64,000 nucleotides of DNA. Origin: Glutamicibacter sp. JC586 (lineage in GTDB: Bacteria > Actinomycetota > Actinomycetes > Actinomycetales > Micrococcaceae). The notes under the pieces are model-generated. The model was given only the letters and a program-made list of their open reading frames with translations, ran no database searches and was not told the DNA's origin. The stretch lies in NCBI RefSeq assembly GCF_009805585.1, contig NZ_VHIN01000005.1, forward strand, positions 124,001-188,000, given 5' to 3'. Shown piece after piece: positions 45,324 to 54,066 of the stretch (position 1 is the stretch's first letter; each line of letters starts with the position of its first letter). The position numbers were made by a program, and so were the translations under genes.

Positions 45324-47558
45324 CTAGCCGTGGCGACGATTGCCGCGACGTAGCAGGAGGAACATCGCGCCGGCCAGGGCCAGTGCGCCACCTGCAGCGA
45401 TCAACGGAGCGCTGCTCGATCCGGTGTCAGCCAGTGGATCCTCGTTCTTAGGAGTTTCCTTTGGCGTTGCGGACTTGGTTGGCTCTTCCGAGTTGTCATC
45501 CTGTGGTGCTTCGGAGGACTCTTCGGTTTCGGTTGGAGTTGGGTCCTCGGACTTCTCGCTCTCGGAAGGTTCTTCCGAAGGGGTTGCCGACTCGCTAGGC
45601 TCCTCAGTAGGCTCAGTTGGCTGAGTCGGTTCCGTAGGCTCAGTTGGCTGAGTCGGCTCGGTAGGCTCAGTCGGCTCGGTAGGCTCAGTTGGCTGAGTCG
45701 GCTCAGTTGGCTCGGTAGGCTCAGTTGGCTGAGTCGGCTCGGTAGGCTCAGTTGGCTCAGTCGGCTCGGTAGGCTCAGTTGGCTCGGTAGGCTCAGTTGG
45801 CGTAGGAGTAGGCGCTGGAGCCACGACGACTACGTTACCCTCAGTTGCTGCTGACTTGTCGAAGCCCTTATGTGCCTGCAAAGTGAAGGAGTAAGTCCCT
45901 TCCTTATCTGGCGCACTGAACTTGAAGTTACCCTTGGCATCAACAGTTACGGTATCCACGACCTTGCCATCAACGATGACATCAACCTTGGTTCCGCTAG
46001 CAACGTCCTTGACGTTACCGGAAACTGAATCTCCTGGTTCAACCTCGGCGCCATTTTCGGTAGTTAGAGTTGGTGCGTTGATGAACAACTTCACTGCATA
46101 TCCGGCAATGTATCCCTTATCGAAGACATCGCTCAGCGAAGTGAACATGGCGATATCATCGGAAGTATTTTCGACACCATCATCGCCTGCAGAGTTAGCA
46201 GAATTGATACCTACTGCGTTGCTACCAATGAGGGCCGATCCGCCGGAGTCACCCTGATCGAGCACAGACTGTCCTGCGTTATCACTAGCGAAACCTTGCA
46301 CGGGGCGAACGGTTCCATTAGCGCCACCAACGAAGAAGACACCTTCACCGAAAATCGTGGCGCAGCTCCAACCCGTGGTACGTCCCGAAGAGCAAACTTC
46401 AGAACCAACAACTGCCTTGGAAGTTCCAGTCACGTTGAATACCTCGTCGCGAGGCTCTTTGCCATTGGCCCACTTAGAAACTGCTGGGTGCAGGTTCAAA
46501 GCTGGATTGATATCGTCGATGACAGAAATATCAGTACCTGGCTTGATAGCGTTGAACTCTTCGTCAGTCATTGAGTTCAGCTCTTCTGGAGTGAATCCTG
46601 CGTTGTTTGGACCACCAAACTGGCTAAACCCAAAGGTTCCCAGTTTCAATCCCAAGGTTGGGGACTGGCCTGGAGTCGATTGCTCGGCTAGTCCGAGAAT
46701 CTTAGTGGTTCCATCACTGGTGCAGTGCCCGGCAGAAATAACTGCGTCACCGCCGTCGGCATTCCATGCGTTAAAACCAAGCGAGCAGACCGTGGATTTC
46801 TGGCTAGGTTGCCCCGATGGGTCCATTGCATAGCCCAACGCACCATAGACGTCTTCAGCAGCAGAAGTCTTGGCTGTACCCGAGCTGACTTCGCCCTCAA
46901 CGTGGGTGGCTTCACCGACGAATTGTTCGATGGTGAGTTTGTCAGAAGATGAACCAGCAGACTTGGACTTCAGCTCGGCTTTTGATTCCTTCTTATCGAA
47001 GTCCTTCGCGTAGATCTTCAAACCGTCGTTGGTTCGAAGGATCGCGGTGATGCGCTTAATTTCGGATGGTTCGATATTAGCCAGCAGTTCGGTGTAGACC
47101 TTGTCTACCGTCTTCACCGAAGAATCAACTTCGGTAAGTACGATAGGTGCCGGAGCAGCAGAGGCCTTGATAACTTCCTTGGCTTTGCTGGCATCTTTCT
47201 TCTCGACGGTAATCTCGGCCTTGCCATCCTTGACGGATGCGGTGGCTTCGACGCCCTTCGACTTCAGCTCGTCACGGACCTTCGATGCGGCCTCGTTGGA
47301 CTTGCCTTCTTCGACGAATTCCTCGACAGTCTTTCCGAGGTCGCGCTCGACGGCCTTATCCAAGCCTTCGGTGTCGACCGCGGTGTTCGTGGCTGATGGT
47401 GAGGCCGATGCGCTGAGATTTGGCGAAGAGGACGGCGAAGCTGAGCTGCTCGCCTCTGGCGCTGCGACGGCCGGCATGAAGCTACTGCCAACTACCAAAG
47501 CGGTAGCGGCTGCAGCAACAAGGCCTCGTTGCGCAGTCTTCTTATTTGGATTTGGCAT
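45324..47558 (-). CDS. Secreted, wall-anchored S1 family serine protease
   Basis: 744 residues. Signal peptide (cut near VAA-PEA, residue 33), a pro-region (about 60-240), then an S1 chymotrypsin/streptogrisin-like domain with His278 (SAGHCT), Asp343 (GTDISVID) and Ser438 (DQGDSGGSA). An Ig-like domain (about 495-580) follows, then a (TEP/TQP)n tract, an acidic Ser/Glu region, and the sorting signal LADTG (709-713) with a membrane helix and basic tail. LAXTG is the motif of class E sortases. ATG at 47558 is behind GGGAGAAGC. Confidence 0.9.
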   Translation of the reverse strand: MPNPNKKTAQRGLVAAAATALVVGSSFMPAVAAPEASSSASPSSSPNLSASASPSATNTAVDTEGLDKAVERDLGKTVEEFVEEGKSNEAASKVRDELKSKGVEATASVKDGKAEITVEKKDASKAKEVIKASAAPAPIVLTEVDSSVKTVDKVYTELLANIEPSEIKRITAILRTNDGLKIYAKDFDKKESKAELKSKSAGSSSDKLTIEQFVGEATHVEGEVSSGTAKTSAAEDVYGALGYAMDPSGQPSQKSTVCSLGFNAWNADGGDAVISAGHCTSDGTTKILGLAEQSTPGQSPTLGLKLGTFGFSQFGGPNNAGFTPEELNSMTDEEFNAIKPGTDISVIDDINPALNLHPAVSKWANGKEPRDEVFNVTGTSKAVVGSEVCSSGRTTGWSCATIFGEGVFFVGGANGTVRPVQGFASDNAGQSVLDQGDSGGSALIGSNAVGINSANSAGDDGVENTSDDIAMFTSLSDVFDKGYIAGYAVKLFINAPTLTTENGAEVEPGDSVSGNVKDVASGTKVDVIVDGKVVDTVTVDAKGNFKFSAPDKEGTYSFTLQAHKGFDKSAATEGNVVVVAPAPTPTPTEPTEPTEPTEPTEPTEPTEPTQPTEPTEPTEPTQPTEPTEPTEPTEPTQPTEPTEPTQPTEPTEEPSESATPSEEPSESEKSEDPTPTETEESSEAPQDDNSEEPTKSATPKETPKNEDPLADTGSSSAPLIAAGGALALAGAMFLLLRRGNRRHG
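45590..45800 (-). repeat. Nine-base coding repeats (Thr-Glu-Pro tract)
   Basis: Imperfect tandem units of the type GGCTCAGTT / GGCTCGGTA (read on the plus strand) encode about 23 Thr-Glu-Pro or Thr-Gln-Pro triplets as a stiff wall-spanning spacer. The near-identical units make the number likely to vary between strains. Confidence 0.9.
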
Positions 47559-47991
47559 TAATGCTTCTCCCACATTTTTGGTGCGAGTGCTAGCGCGGCC
47601 CCTACCTCAGGGCACACCTCTAAGCACAGGTGTTGTTACCAAAATGAAACAATAGCGGCACTTGCGCGCGGTTTTCAACCCGGAATCCACCAAAAATATA
47701 AATCTTGAATCGGAAAACACCTAGTCAGATGGTGTGGCTTAAATTCGACTACGTCACATCTCGCATCGTTACTCAATTAGTTTAAGATTGGAGTACTCTT
47801 TCTAGCGCCTAGTCAGCTGAATGTGACCTGTACGGTAGGGTAAAAAACGCATACCAAACACACAGGTTCGGGTGTGCGAGCAAAAGATTTCCGAAAAATA
47901 CATGCAAAATGAAAAAAGTGGCGCTAGATGACGAGTTTTCTCGTCACCTAGCGCCACTTGGCTGGTTCTACTGCCCTTGCATCATTCGCGC
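47559..47991. promoter_or_regulatory. Upstream region of the S1 protease gene
   Basis: About 430 bases without a gene. It is AT-rich for the window and must hold the protease promoter (TATATT on the minus strand near 47697 is a candidate -10), and ends in a terminator for the second lepB gene at 47911-47960. No conserved element was recognised. Confidence 0.4.
47911..47960 (-). terminator. Strong terminator after the second lepB
   Basis: Nineteen-base arms (47916-47934 and 47941-47959) with one or two mismatches; on the minus strand a T run follows. It ends the rpsP-to-lepB transcript region. Confidence 0.92.
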
Positions 47992-48639
47992 TCAGTGGAT
48001 CGCCGATCGCTGGTCTAGTGGCCAGATAATGTTGGTAGCTTTTCCGGTGACGCGCTCAATACTGATCATGCCGCCACCGCTGGCGCCAAGTAAGGAGCGA
48101 GAGTCTTTAGAGGTGGATCGATGATCGCCCATCACCCATAGTCTCCCTTCAGGAACCTGCACCGAGAAGGCCTGTTCGCTGGGTGCGTCGCCGTCAAAGA
48201 GGTAGGGCTCATCAACGGGTTGGCCGTTGACCGTGACATGGCATGGGGTGCCTTTGCATTCAACAGTGTCTCCACCCACGCCGATGACACGCTTAACGTA
48301 TTTGCTGCCGGTGTCGGTCAAGCTCAGTGCGCCGAGCAGATCGTCGGCGAAACTCGCTTTGGCATAGGGCAGGAACGAGCCGCGACCGTCGAAGACTATG
48401 ACATCCCCGCGTTGCGGATCGGAGTGCTTGTAGGCGCGGCGGTCGACGGCGATGCTTTGACCCGGATTGATCGTAGGCTGCATCGAATTGGAGTCGATAT
48501 GGAACAGGTCGATCACGTTCGCACGGAAAATAATAGTGGCTAGCAGGCCAAGGATGATGGCGAGTACGGCGAAGCGCCAGACCCAAGAAAGGGCCCGGCG
48601 CTTCAAAGTTGCTCGCTGAACGCGTGCAGTCTGGTTCAT
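47992..48639 (-). CDS. lepB: Signal peptidase I (second copy)
   Basis: 215 residues. N-terminal membrane helix (about 20-40), catalytic Ser52 in HIDSNSMQPTI, Lys116 in KYVKRVIGVGGD, and MGDHRSTSKDSR. Start ATG 48639 just after rplS (14 bases); the ORF is open much further only as an overlap with rplS. Differs well from the other copy; two or more paralogous signal peptidases in a row between rplS and rnhB are common in actinobacteria. Ribosome site weak. Confidence 0.92.
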   Translation of the reverse strand: MNQTARVQRATLKRRALSWVWRFAVLAIILGLLATIIFRANVIDLFHIDSNSMQPTINPGQSIAVDRRAYKHSDPQRGDVIVFDGRGSFLPYAKASFADDLLGALSLTDTGSKYVKRVIGVGGDTVECKGTPCHVTVNGQPVDEPYLFDGDAPSEQAFSVQVPEGRLWVMGDHRSTSKDSRSLLGASGGGMISIERVTGKATNIIWPLDQRSAIH

Positions 48640-48652
48640 CAAGGAACGCAGA

Positions 48653-49012
48653 TTACTTCTTAGTGTTGAAGTCACGCTTCTCGCGGATGCGAGCAGCCTT
48701 ACCGTGACGATCACGCATGTAGTACAGCTTGGCACGGCGTACGTCGCCCTTGGACACAACCTCAATCTTGTCGATGATTGGGGAGTGTACTGGGAAGGTA
48801 CGCTCAACACCGGTACCGAAGGAAACCTTGCGGACGGTGAAGGTTTCGCGAACACCTTCGCCCTGGCGGCCAAGAACGTAGCCCTGGAATACCTGAACAC
48901 GCGAGTTCTTACCTTCGATGATGTTGACGTGCACCTTCAGGGTGTCGCCAGGACCGAAAGCAGGAACGTCTGAACGCAACGAAGCTGAATCAACAGAGTC
49001 AAGAATATGCAT
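48653..49012 (-). CDS. rplS: 50S ribosomal protein L19
   Basis: 119 residues: [27 protein letters not shown] is the usual start in actinobacteria; [23 protein letters not shown] and [19 protein letters not shown] confirm L19. ATG 49012 behind AGGAG. The gene stands at the interface of the 30S and 50S subunits in the ribosome; here it follows trmD and leads into lepB. Confidence 0.97.
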   Translation of the reverse strand: MHILDSVDSASLRSDVPAFGPGDTLKVHVNIIEGKNSRVQVFQGYVLGRQGEGVRETFTVRKVSFGTGVERTFPVHSPIIDKIEVVSKGDVRRAKLYYMRDRHGKAARIREKRDFNTKK

Positions 49013-49274
49013 GGTGCATCTCCTAGGATCAATGCCGCAGGTCACCGAATCCTCGTAGCGGGGTTCTTCGCCGGCCAAAGGCCAAAGCGAACTCCCCGGA
49101 ACGTTTACCACCGATTGGCTCTAGCAATCGATGCGGTGGTTCTTTTTAATCCGGTCTTCCCCCTGCGGCAGGAGCCAGACAAAAACACACCAAGAAACAA
49201 TTATGCCGTATCTAACTAGCTCACGCGAGTCTGCCGGAATTGTTCGGGTCGTGATGTTGGCCTCTTAGCTCGAT
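49013..49274 (-). promoter_or_regulatory. Leader region of rplS
   Basis: 262 bases between trmD and rplS. Minus strand contains ACCACCG..CGGTGGT arms (about 49108-49142) and other GC-rich pairings close to the start. A structured L19 leader or own promoter is likely, but no known RNA family was recognised. Confidence 0.4.
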
Positions 49275-50132
49275 TCAGCTGGCCGATTCCGGGTCAACTG
49301 CGGTGGCAGTTTGCGCCTCGGTTCCCGCGCCGGTGGCCCAGTCAAGCTGTGCCTTCGGGGTGATGACCCCGTCGACCACTGCAAAACCGTTGTGCCACAG
49401 CGCGTCGCGGTCCTTGCGATTCAGCGATTGCACGTCGAGCTGCTCTATCAAATCCGGGCGTCGGGCGGCGGTCCGCTTAATCTGCTCGTCGCGGCGGAAA
49501 CGTCCCGCGCGTTGATGGTTGCCACCGAGCAACACCTCGGGCACGTCGCGGCCGCGCCAGGAGGCGGGCTTGGTGTAGACCGGGTATTCGAGCAGTACGT
49601 CGGAATGAGATTCCTCAACCAATGATTCTGGGTTGCCGATCACCCCGGGGATCAGGCGGGCGATGGCTTCCACCATGACCATCACCGCTACTTCTCCCCC
49701 ATTAAGCACATAGTCGCCGATGGAGACCGGGATGACGTTGAAGTTCTCGTGCGCGTAGTCCATCACGCGTTCATCGATACCTTCATACCGACCGCAGGCG
49801 AAGACCAGGTGCTCTTCTTCGGCCAGGTCGTAGGCCATTTGTTGATTAAAAACTGTGCCAGCTGGTGAAGGGACGATCAAAGTTGGCTTGGGGCCGGTGG
49901 CGTTGGCAGGACGTACCGAGTCGAGGGCTTGCCCCCACGGCTCGGGCATCATGACCATACCGGCTCCCCCGCCGTACGGGGTGTCGTCGACCTTGCGGTG
50001 CTTGTCTTCGGTGAAGTCGCGCAGGTTGGTCAGATTTAGATCCAAGATACCGTCTTGAGCGGCGCGGCCGATCAGCGAGAGCGAGAGTGGCTGCAGGTAC
50101 TCAGGGAAGATCGAGATGACATCTAGACGCAT
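49275..50132 (-). CDS. trmD: tRNA (guanine-N1)-methyltransferase
   Basis: 285 residues. Methylates G37 of tRNAs reading CNN codons. SPOUT-fold features: [26 protein letters not shown], the AdoMet-binding trefoil [11 protein letters not shown] and [19 protein letters not shown]. The C-terminus has a short extra tail rich in Thr/Ala. Four bases separate it from rimM. Confidence 0.97.
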   Translation of the reverse strand: MRLDVISIFPEYLQPLSLSLIGRAAQDGILDLNLTNLRDFTEDKHRKVDDTPYGGGAGMVMMPEPWGQALDSVRPANATGPKPTLIVPSPAGTVFNQQMAYDLAEEEHLVFACGRYEGIDERVMDYAHENFNVIPVSIGDYVLNGGEVAVMVMVEAIARLIPGVIGNPESLVEESHSDVLLEYPVYTKPASWRGRDVPEVLLGGNHQRAGRFRRDEQIKRTAARRPDLIEQLDVQSLNRKDRDALWHNGFAVVDGVITPKAQLDWATGAGTEAQTATAVDPESAS

Positions 50133-50136
50133 GGGT

Positions 50137-50670
50137 TTAGCGCTCTTCCTGCTCGTCGTCGGCGGTGTTCAAGGTGAGCAAGCCTGCAGGTGGGGTGATA
50201 CGAACGATGCCAGCTTCAGGATCGATTTCGGGAACGAATTCATCAACGAAGGGCAGGTAGATTTCCTCACCTTCGTTGTCCTCAAAAACCAGCAGATCCT
50301 GGGCAGGGTTGGTGCGAAGACCGGTGATGATACCGACCTGCTGACCATCGAGCATGACCTTCAGATCCAGCAACTCGTGCTCGTACCACTCGTCGGAATC
50401 GTCTTCCGGCGCGTCAGACACGTCGATTTCCAGACGCGCGCCACGCAGGGTTTCGGCCTGGTTGCGGTCGGCGATCTCTTTGAAGGAGAGCAGCAGAATG
50501 GTCTTGTTCCAGCGGGCGTTCTTCACCGTGAGGGTTTTGACCGGGCCGTCAACCACGATAATTTCAGTGCCGGGAGTGAAGCGCTCTTCGGGATTATCGG
50601 TCTGGACCTGAACGGTGACTTCGCCACGGATGCCGTGGGGCTTGCCGATGCGGGCAACCTGCAATCGCAT
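50137..50670 (-). CDS. rimM: 16S rRNA processing protein RimM
   Basis: 177 residues. Helps assemble the 30S head with S19. N-terminal RimM domain ([16 protein letters not shown]) and C-terminal PRC barrel ([40 protein letters not shown]). Start 50670 fits the family, the longer open frame does not. Contains an acidic loop DAPEDDSDE between the domains. Confidence 0.95.
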   Translation of the reverse strand: MRLQVARIGKPHGIRGEVTVQVQTDNPEERFTPGTEIIVVDGPVKTLTVKNARWNKTILLLSFKEIADRNQAETLRGARLEIDVSDAPEDDSDEWYEHELLDLKVMLDGQQVGIITGLRTNPAQDLLVFEDNEGEEIYLPFVDEFVPEIDPEAGIVRITPPAGLLTLNTADDEQEER

Positions 50671-50745
50671 AGTCTGCTGCTCTTTCTGCTGTTCCGGGGT
50701 GGGCCGGCGTGATATCGCTTGGTGGGGCTTATTGGGGGTGAAACA

Positions 50746-50787
50746 CGAAAGGAGTTTCCGTCGCAAGTAGGACGGAAACTCCTTTCG
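50746..50787 (-). terminator. Intra-operon hairpin between khpA and rimM
   Basis: Seventeen-base perfect arms (50746-50762, 50771-50787) with an 8-base loop but only a short T-rich continuation on the minus strand. It may set the ratio of rpsP-khpA to rimM-trmD transcript. Confidence 0.65.
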
Positions 50788-50820
50788 AAATGATGCCAAC
50801 TAAAGGTCAGCTGCAGTGGC

Positions 50821-51063
50821 TTAGCCGCGGCGACGGTCGGTGTCGATTACATCAACACGAACCGACTCTTTGGCCAGCGCTGCCATGACGGTGCGCAGTG
50901 CTCGTGCGGTGCGACCCTGACGTCCGATCACACGACCGAGATCTTCAGGGTTGACCCGAACTTCGAGCAAATCGCCGCGGCGGGTGGACTTCAAGGCGAC
51001 CTTGACGTCTTCCGGTTCCTCGACGATGCCGCGAACCATATGGTCGAGCGCGTCAACGAGCAC
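50821..51063 (-). CDS. khpA: KH-domain RNA-binding protein KhpA
   Basis: 80 residues. Single KH domain with the GxxG loop in GRVIGRQGRTARALR. The small KhpA protein pairs with KhpB in other Gram-positive bacteria and affects cell size and mRNA. It lies two bases from rpsP, the usual order rpsP-khpA-rimM-trmD-rplS. Confidence 0.94.
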   Translation of the reverse strand: MLVDALDHMVRGIVEEPEDVKVALKSTRRGDLLEVRVNPEDLGRVIGRQGRTARALRTVMAALAKESVRVDVIDTDRRRG

Positions 51064-51065
51064 TG

Positions 51066-51476
51066 TTACTCAGCCTCGGTAGCTTCGGCCTCTGCCTCTT
51101 CAGCAGCTGGCTTTTCAGCCTTCTTGGTGATTGCCTCTGGCAGGATCACAGAACCCTTGTCAGGAGCAACGAACTCTGGCTTAGGCTCGGCAACCTTGTA
51201 GGTGCCTTCCTGGCCATCGATGCCCTTGAACTTCTGCCAGTCACCGGTGATCTTCAGCAGTGCGTGTACCTGCTCGGTTGGCTGAGCGCCAACGGACAGC
51301 CAGTACTGTGCACGATCCGAATCGATCTCGATAACCGATGGGTTCTCGGTTGGGTGGTACTTACCGATCTCCTCGATGGCACGGCCATCGCGCTTAGCGC
51401 GGGAGTCCATGACAACAACGCGGTAGAAAGGTGCGCGCATCTTACCGAAGCGCTTCAGACGAATTTTAACGGCCAC
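51066..51476 (-). CDS. rpsP: 30S ribosomal protein S16
   Basis: 136 residues. [22 protein letters not shown] is the family start, then [18 protein letters not shown]. The C-terminal half has an Ala/Glu-rich extension typical of actinobacterial S16. GTG at 51476 is used because AGGAG is too close to the upstream GTG at 51488. Confidence 0.96.
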   Translation of the reverse strand: MAVKIRLKRFGKMRAPFYRVVVMDSRAKRDGRAIEEIGKYHPTENPSVIEIDSDRAQYWLSVGAQPTEQVHALLKITGDWQKFKGIDGQEGTYKVAEPKPEFVAPDKGSVILPEAITKKAEKPAAEEAEAEATEAE

Positions 51477-51612
51477 TGTAGTGGTCACTCCTGTTTCTCA
51501 ACATGGTCGAGCTCAATGTTTAGCACCTGTGGGGCAGGCCTTACTGATCAAACTCTAAAAGGGACAGGACTTGACGCGGAGAGAGGGGCCGAATCAAATC
51601 GAGTACCCTGCA

Positions 51613-51642
51613 ATTATGCCAGAGAGCGGGCACGCTGGCCAA
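51613..51642 (-). promoter_or_regulatory. rpsP: Candidate rpsP promoter
   Basis: On the minus strand TTGGCC (51642-51637) and CATAAT (51618-51613) are 18 bases apart, about 135 bases before the rpsP start. Spacing is right for a housekeeping promoter; the -35 is imperfect. Confidence 0.4.
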
Positions 51643-51904
51643 CTCTAATTTGCACGCGCGTCGCATTGGAGTCATGAGGTTCATCACGCCGCTGGCGCGA
51701 TCCACTGCAGCATCTTTCTGGTCCAGAACTGATACGGCGCGAAGAGCGTACCTACACCGTAGCCGATTTGTGTGAGTGACCGAAAAATAGCTCATGGAGC
51801 TCTTTACTATTGCTCGATTGTTCTTGTCGCGCTGCGGATTCTGGCCTGAAATAGTGGAGAAAACTAAATAAGTCCCATAACCACTTGAGTGTTTTTAGCC
51901 GACG

Positions 51905-51923
51905 TGTGTTTAGGCTAACCTTA
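51905..51923 (+). promoter_or_regulatory. DtxR/IdeR-type iron box upstream of efeUOB
   Basis: TGTGTTTAGGCTAACCTTA agrees with 15 of 19 positions of the DtxR/IdeR consensus (TTAGGTTAGGCTAACCTAA). It lies about 105 bases before efeU. Iron-loaded regulator at this site would switch off the uptake operon. Confidence 0.72.
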
Positions 51924-52028
51924 TTTTTCGTTGACCGTGTGAATCATCTGGCATCTGAGATTGGCCGGCTTCAGAACCCGCGATCGGCATCCGTCTCGCG
52001 GAACGCGGATCTGTGAAAGTCGAACCCC

Positions 52029-52850
52029 ATGATCGGAAATTATCTGATTGGCCTGCGCGAAGGTCTTGAAGCAGTGCTCATCGTCGTACTGCTCATCGCG
52101 TACCTCACCAAGAGCGGTCGCCGTCATCTACTGCCACGGATTTGGGTTGGCATCCTGTGCGCGGTGCTGGTCTCGCTCGGGTTTGGGGCGCTGTTGACCT
52201 TCGGGCCCAAGGGGTTGACCTTTGAAGCTCAGGAGATGATCGGCGGTAGCCTATCGATTTTCGCCGTGGGGTTAGTGACCTGGATGATTTTCTGGATGGC
52301 CTCAGCTTCCAAAACGCTTAATAGTGACCTGAAATCCCAGGTAGATCGCGTGGCTGAAGGATCTATGGTGGGACTAGTTCTGGTCGGAGCGCTATCGGTT
52401 GGCCGCGAAGGACTGGAGACGGCGCTGTTCCTCTGGGCGGCGGCTCGGGCCACCGGGGAAACCTGGCAACCGCTGCTTGGAGCATTCTTGGGCATCATCA
52501 CCGCCGTGGTCCTGGGAATTTTACTGAACCGCGGAGTGCTGAAAATCAGCCTCTCTAAATTCTTCTCGGTGACCGGTGTAATTTTAGTGATCGTTGCCGG
52601 CGGTGTGCTGGCTTATGGCGTTCACGATTTACAAGAGGCAGGAATTCTGCCAGGGCTGCATCACCTGGCATTCGATGTTTCGCATGTGGTGGCTCCAGGT
52701 TCGGTGCTCGGCACGATACTCAAGGGCGTCTTCAATTTCTCCCCCGCAACCACCTGGCTCGAAGCTGTGGTTTGGGTAGCTTACGTGGTGCCGGTGATGT
52801 TCCTTTATTTGCGCAAGGCATTTGCTCGTCCCGAGATGGCGCGCTCCTAA
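52029..52850 (+). CDS. efeU: Iron permease EfeU (FTR1 family)
   Basis: 273 residues, seven membrane helices. Two REGLE motifs (R10-E14 and R126-E130), the glutamate-lined iron channel of FTR1 permeases. Imports iron together with EfeO and EfeB. Starts ATG after GAACCCC; the stop is 57 bases from efeO. Confidence 0.95.
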   Translation: MIGNYLIGLREGLEAVLIVVLLIAYLTKSGRRHLLPRIWVGILCAVLVSLGFGALLTFGPKGLTFEAQEMIGGSLSIFAVGLVTWMIFWMASASKTLNSDLKSQVDRVAEGSMVGLVLVGALSVGREGLETALFLWAAARATGETWQPLLGAFLGIITAVVLGILLNRGVLKISLSKFFSVTGVILVIVAGGVLAYGVHDLQEAGILPGLHHLAFDVSHVVAPGSVLGTILKGVFNFSPATTWLEAVVWVAYVVPVMFLYLRKAFARPEMARS

Positions 52851-52907
52851 ATTATTCTTCTCCCTTTGACCTCAAACTCTTTTACTCCAGACAGGAACAG
52901 GTTTGTC

Positions 52908-54059
52908 ATGAACAAGATTTTTGCCTCCTCCACCATTCTCACTCTCGGCGCGCTGGCACTGAGCGGATGCACGGACAATAACGCGGCGGCTACCTCCGAT
53001 GGGTCGATTTCGGTGGTCAGTACCGCTGAGGCATGCAAGGTGTCCAGCAATTCAGCTGACGGTGGGACCCTGAAGTTTAACGTGAAAAACGAAGGCTCCG
53101 CGGTCACCGAGTTCTACCTGCTGGCAGAAGACGGGCAGCGGATCGTCGGCGAAGTGGAAAACATCGGCCCGGGCGTGAGCCGCGACTTGGTGGTGATGGC
53201 ACCGGCGGGCAAGTACTTCACCGCCTGCAAGCCAGGCATGGTCGGCGACGGCATACGCGCTGATTTCGCCATCAACGAGGGCGGCGACGGGACAGAAGTC
53301 TCAGCAGACCGCGCGTCCCTACAGAAAACGGCAACCGATCAGTACGCGGCCTATGTCAAGGACCAGACTGAGCAGCTGGTGCGGGGAACCGAGAAATTTG
53401 CTGACGCGTTTGCGGCTGGAGATGAGCAGCTGGCCAAGAGCCTGTACGCGCCCACTCGCATGCACTGGGAGCGGATTGAACCAGTGGCTGAGTCCTTTGG
53501 AGACTTGGACCCGATTTTGGATGCCCGCGAAGCCGACCTAGAAAAGGGTGATGAGTTCACCGGGTGGCACCGCGCAGAAAAAGACCTCTGGGCGGCCACT
53601 GGCAAAGACAAAATGAGCAAGGCCGAACGCACCAAGATCGCCGAGGGCATGGTGAAGAACACCAAGGAACTCTACGATCGGACGCAGAAATTGCAGTTCA
53701 CTACCGATCAATTGGCAAACGGCGCCAAGTCGCTGCTCGACGAAGTCGCCACGGGTAAGGTGACCGGTGAGGAGGAGACGTTCTCGCACACGGACCTGTG
53801 GGATTTCCAGGCCAACGTTGAGGGCGCGAAGATCGCCTATCAGGACCTGCAGCCGCTGTTGGCCGAGAGCGATAGCGCCCTGGATGAGCAATTGAAGAAG
53901 AAGTTTGCTGCGTTGCAGAAGCAACTTGATGCTTATCGTATGGGTGATGGTTTTGTGTACTACCAGGAGTTGAGTGATGCTCAGGTCAAGGAGCTTGCTT
54001 CAGGCGTGGACGCGTTGAGCGAACCGTTATCCAAGCTGACCGCTGCGGTAGTGAAGTAA
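52908..54059 (+). CDS. efeO: EfeO periplasmic/lipoprotein component of the iron importer
   Basis: 383 residues, lipoprotein with Cys21 (LALSGC). N-terminal cupredoxin-like domain (about 30-130) and a C-terminal M75 imelysin-like domain with the HxxE metal motif in RMHWERIEP. Delivers iron to EfeU. ATG 52908 lies behind AGGAAC; EfeB follows eight bases later. Confidence 0.93.
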   Translation: MNKIFASSTILTLGALALSGCTDNNAAATSDGSISVVSTAEACKVSSNSADGGTLKFNVKNEGSAVTEFYLLAEDGQRIVGEVENIGPGVSRDLVVMAPAGKYFTACKPGMVGDGIRADFAINEGGDGTEVSADRASLQKTATDQYAAYVKDQTEQLVRGTEKFADAFAAGDEQLAKSLYAPTRMHWERIEPVAESFGDLDPILDAREADLEKGDEFTGWHRAEKDLWAATGKDKMSKAERTKIAEGMVKNTKELYDRTQKLQFTTDQLANGAKSLLDEVATGKVTGEEETFSHTDLWDFQANVEGAKIAYQDLQPLLAESDSALDEQLKKKFAALQKQLDAYRMGDGFVYYQELSDAQVKELASGVDALSEPLSKLTAAVVK

Positions 54060-54066
54060 ACGTCCC

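Larger units (their letters stand above)
51477..52028. promoter_or_regulatory. Divergent region between rpsP and efeU
   Basis: About 550 bases. It holds the probable rpsP promoter (51613-51642), the iron box (51905-51923) and a leader to efeU. One minus-strand open frame at 51541-51795 has no family match or ribosome site. Confidence 0.5.

Noticed and set aside
45590-45800. Possible CRISPR-like repeat array
   Set aside because: Units are 9 bases without unique spacers and encode Thr-Glu-Pro repeats in frame in the protease.
51541-51795. Minus-strand frame of 84 residues between rpsP and efeU
   Set aside because: No recognisable domain or ribosome site; it overlaps the probable rpsP promoter.
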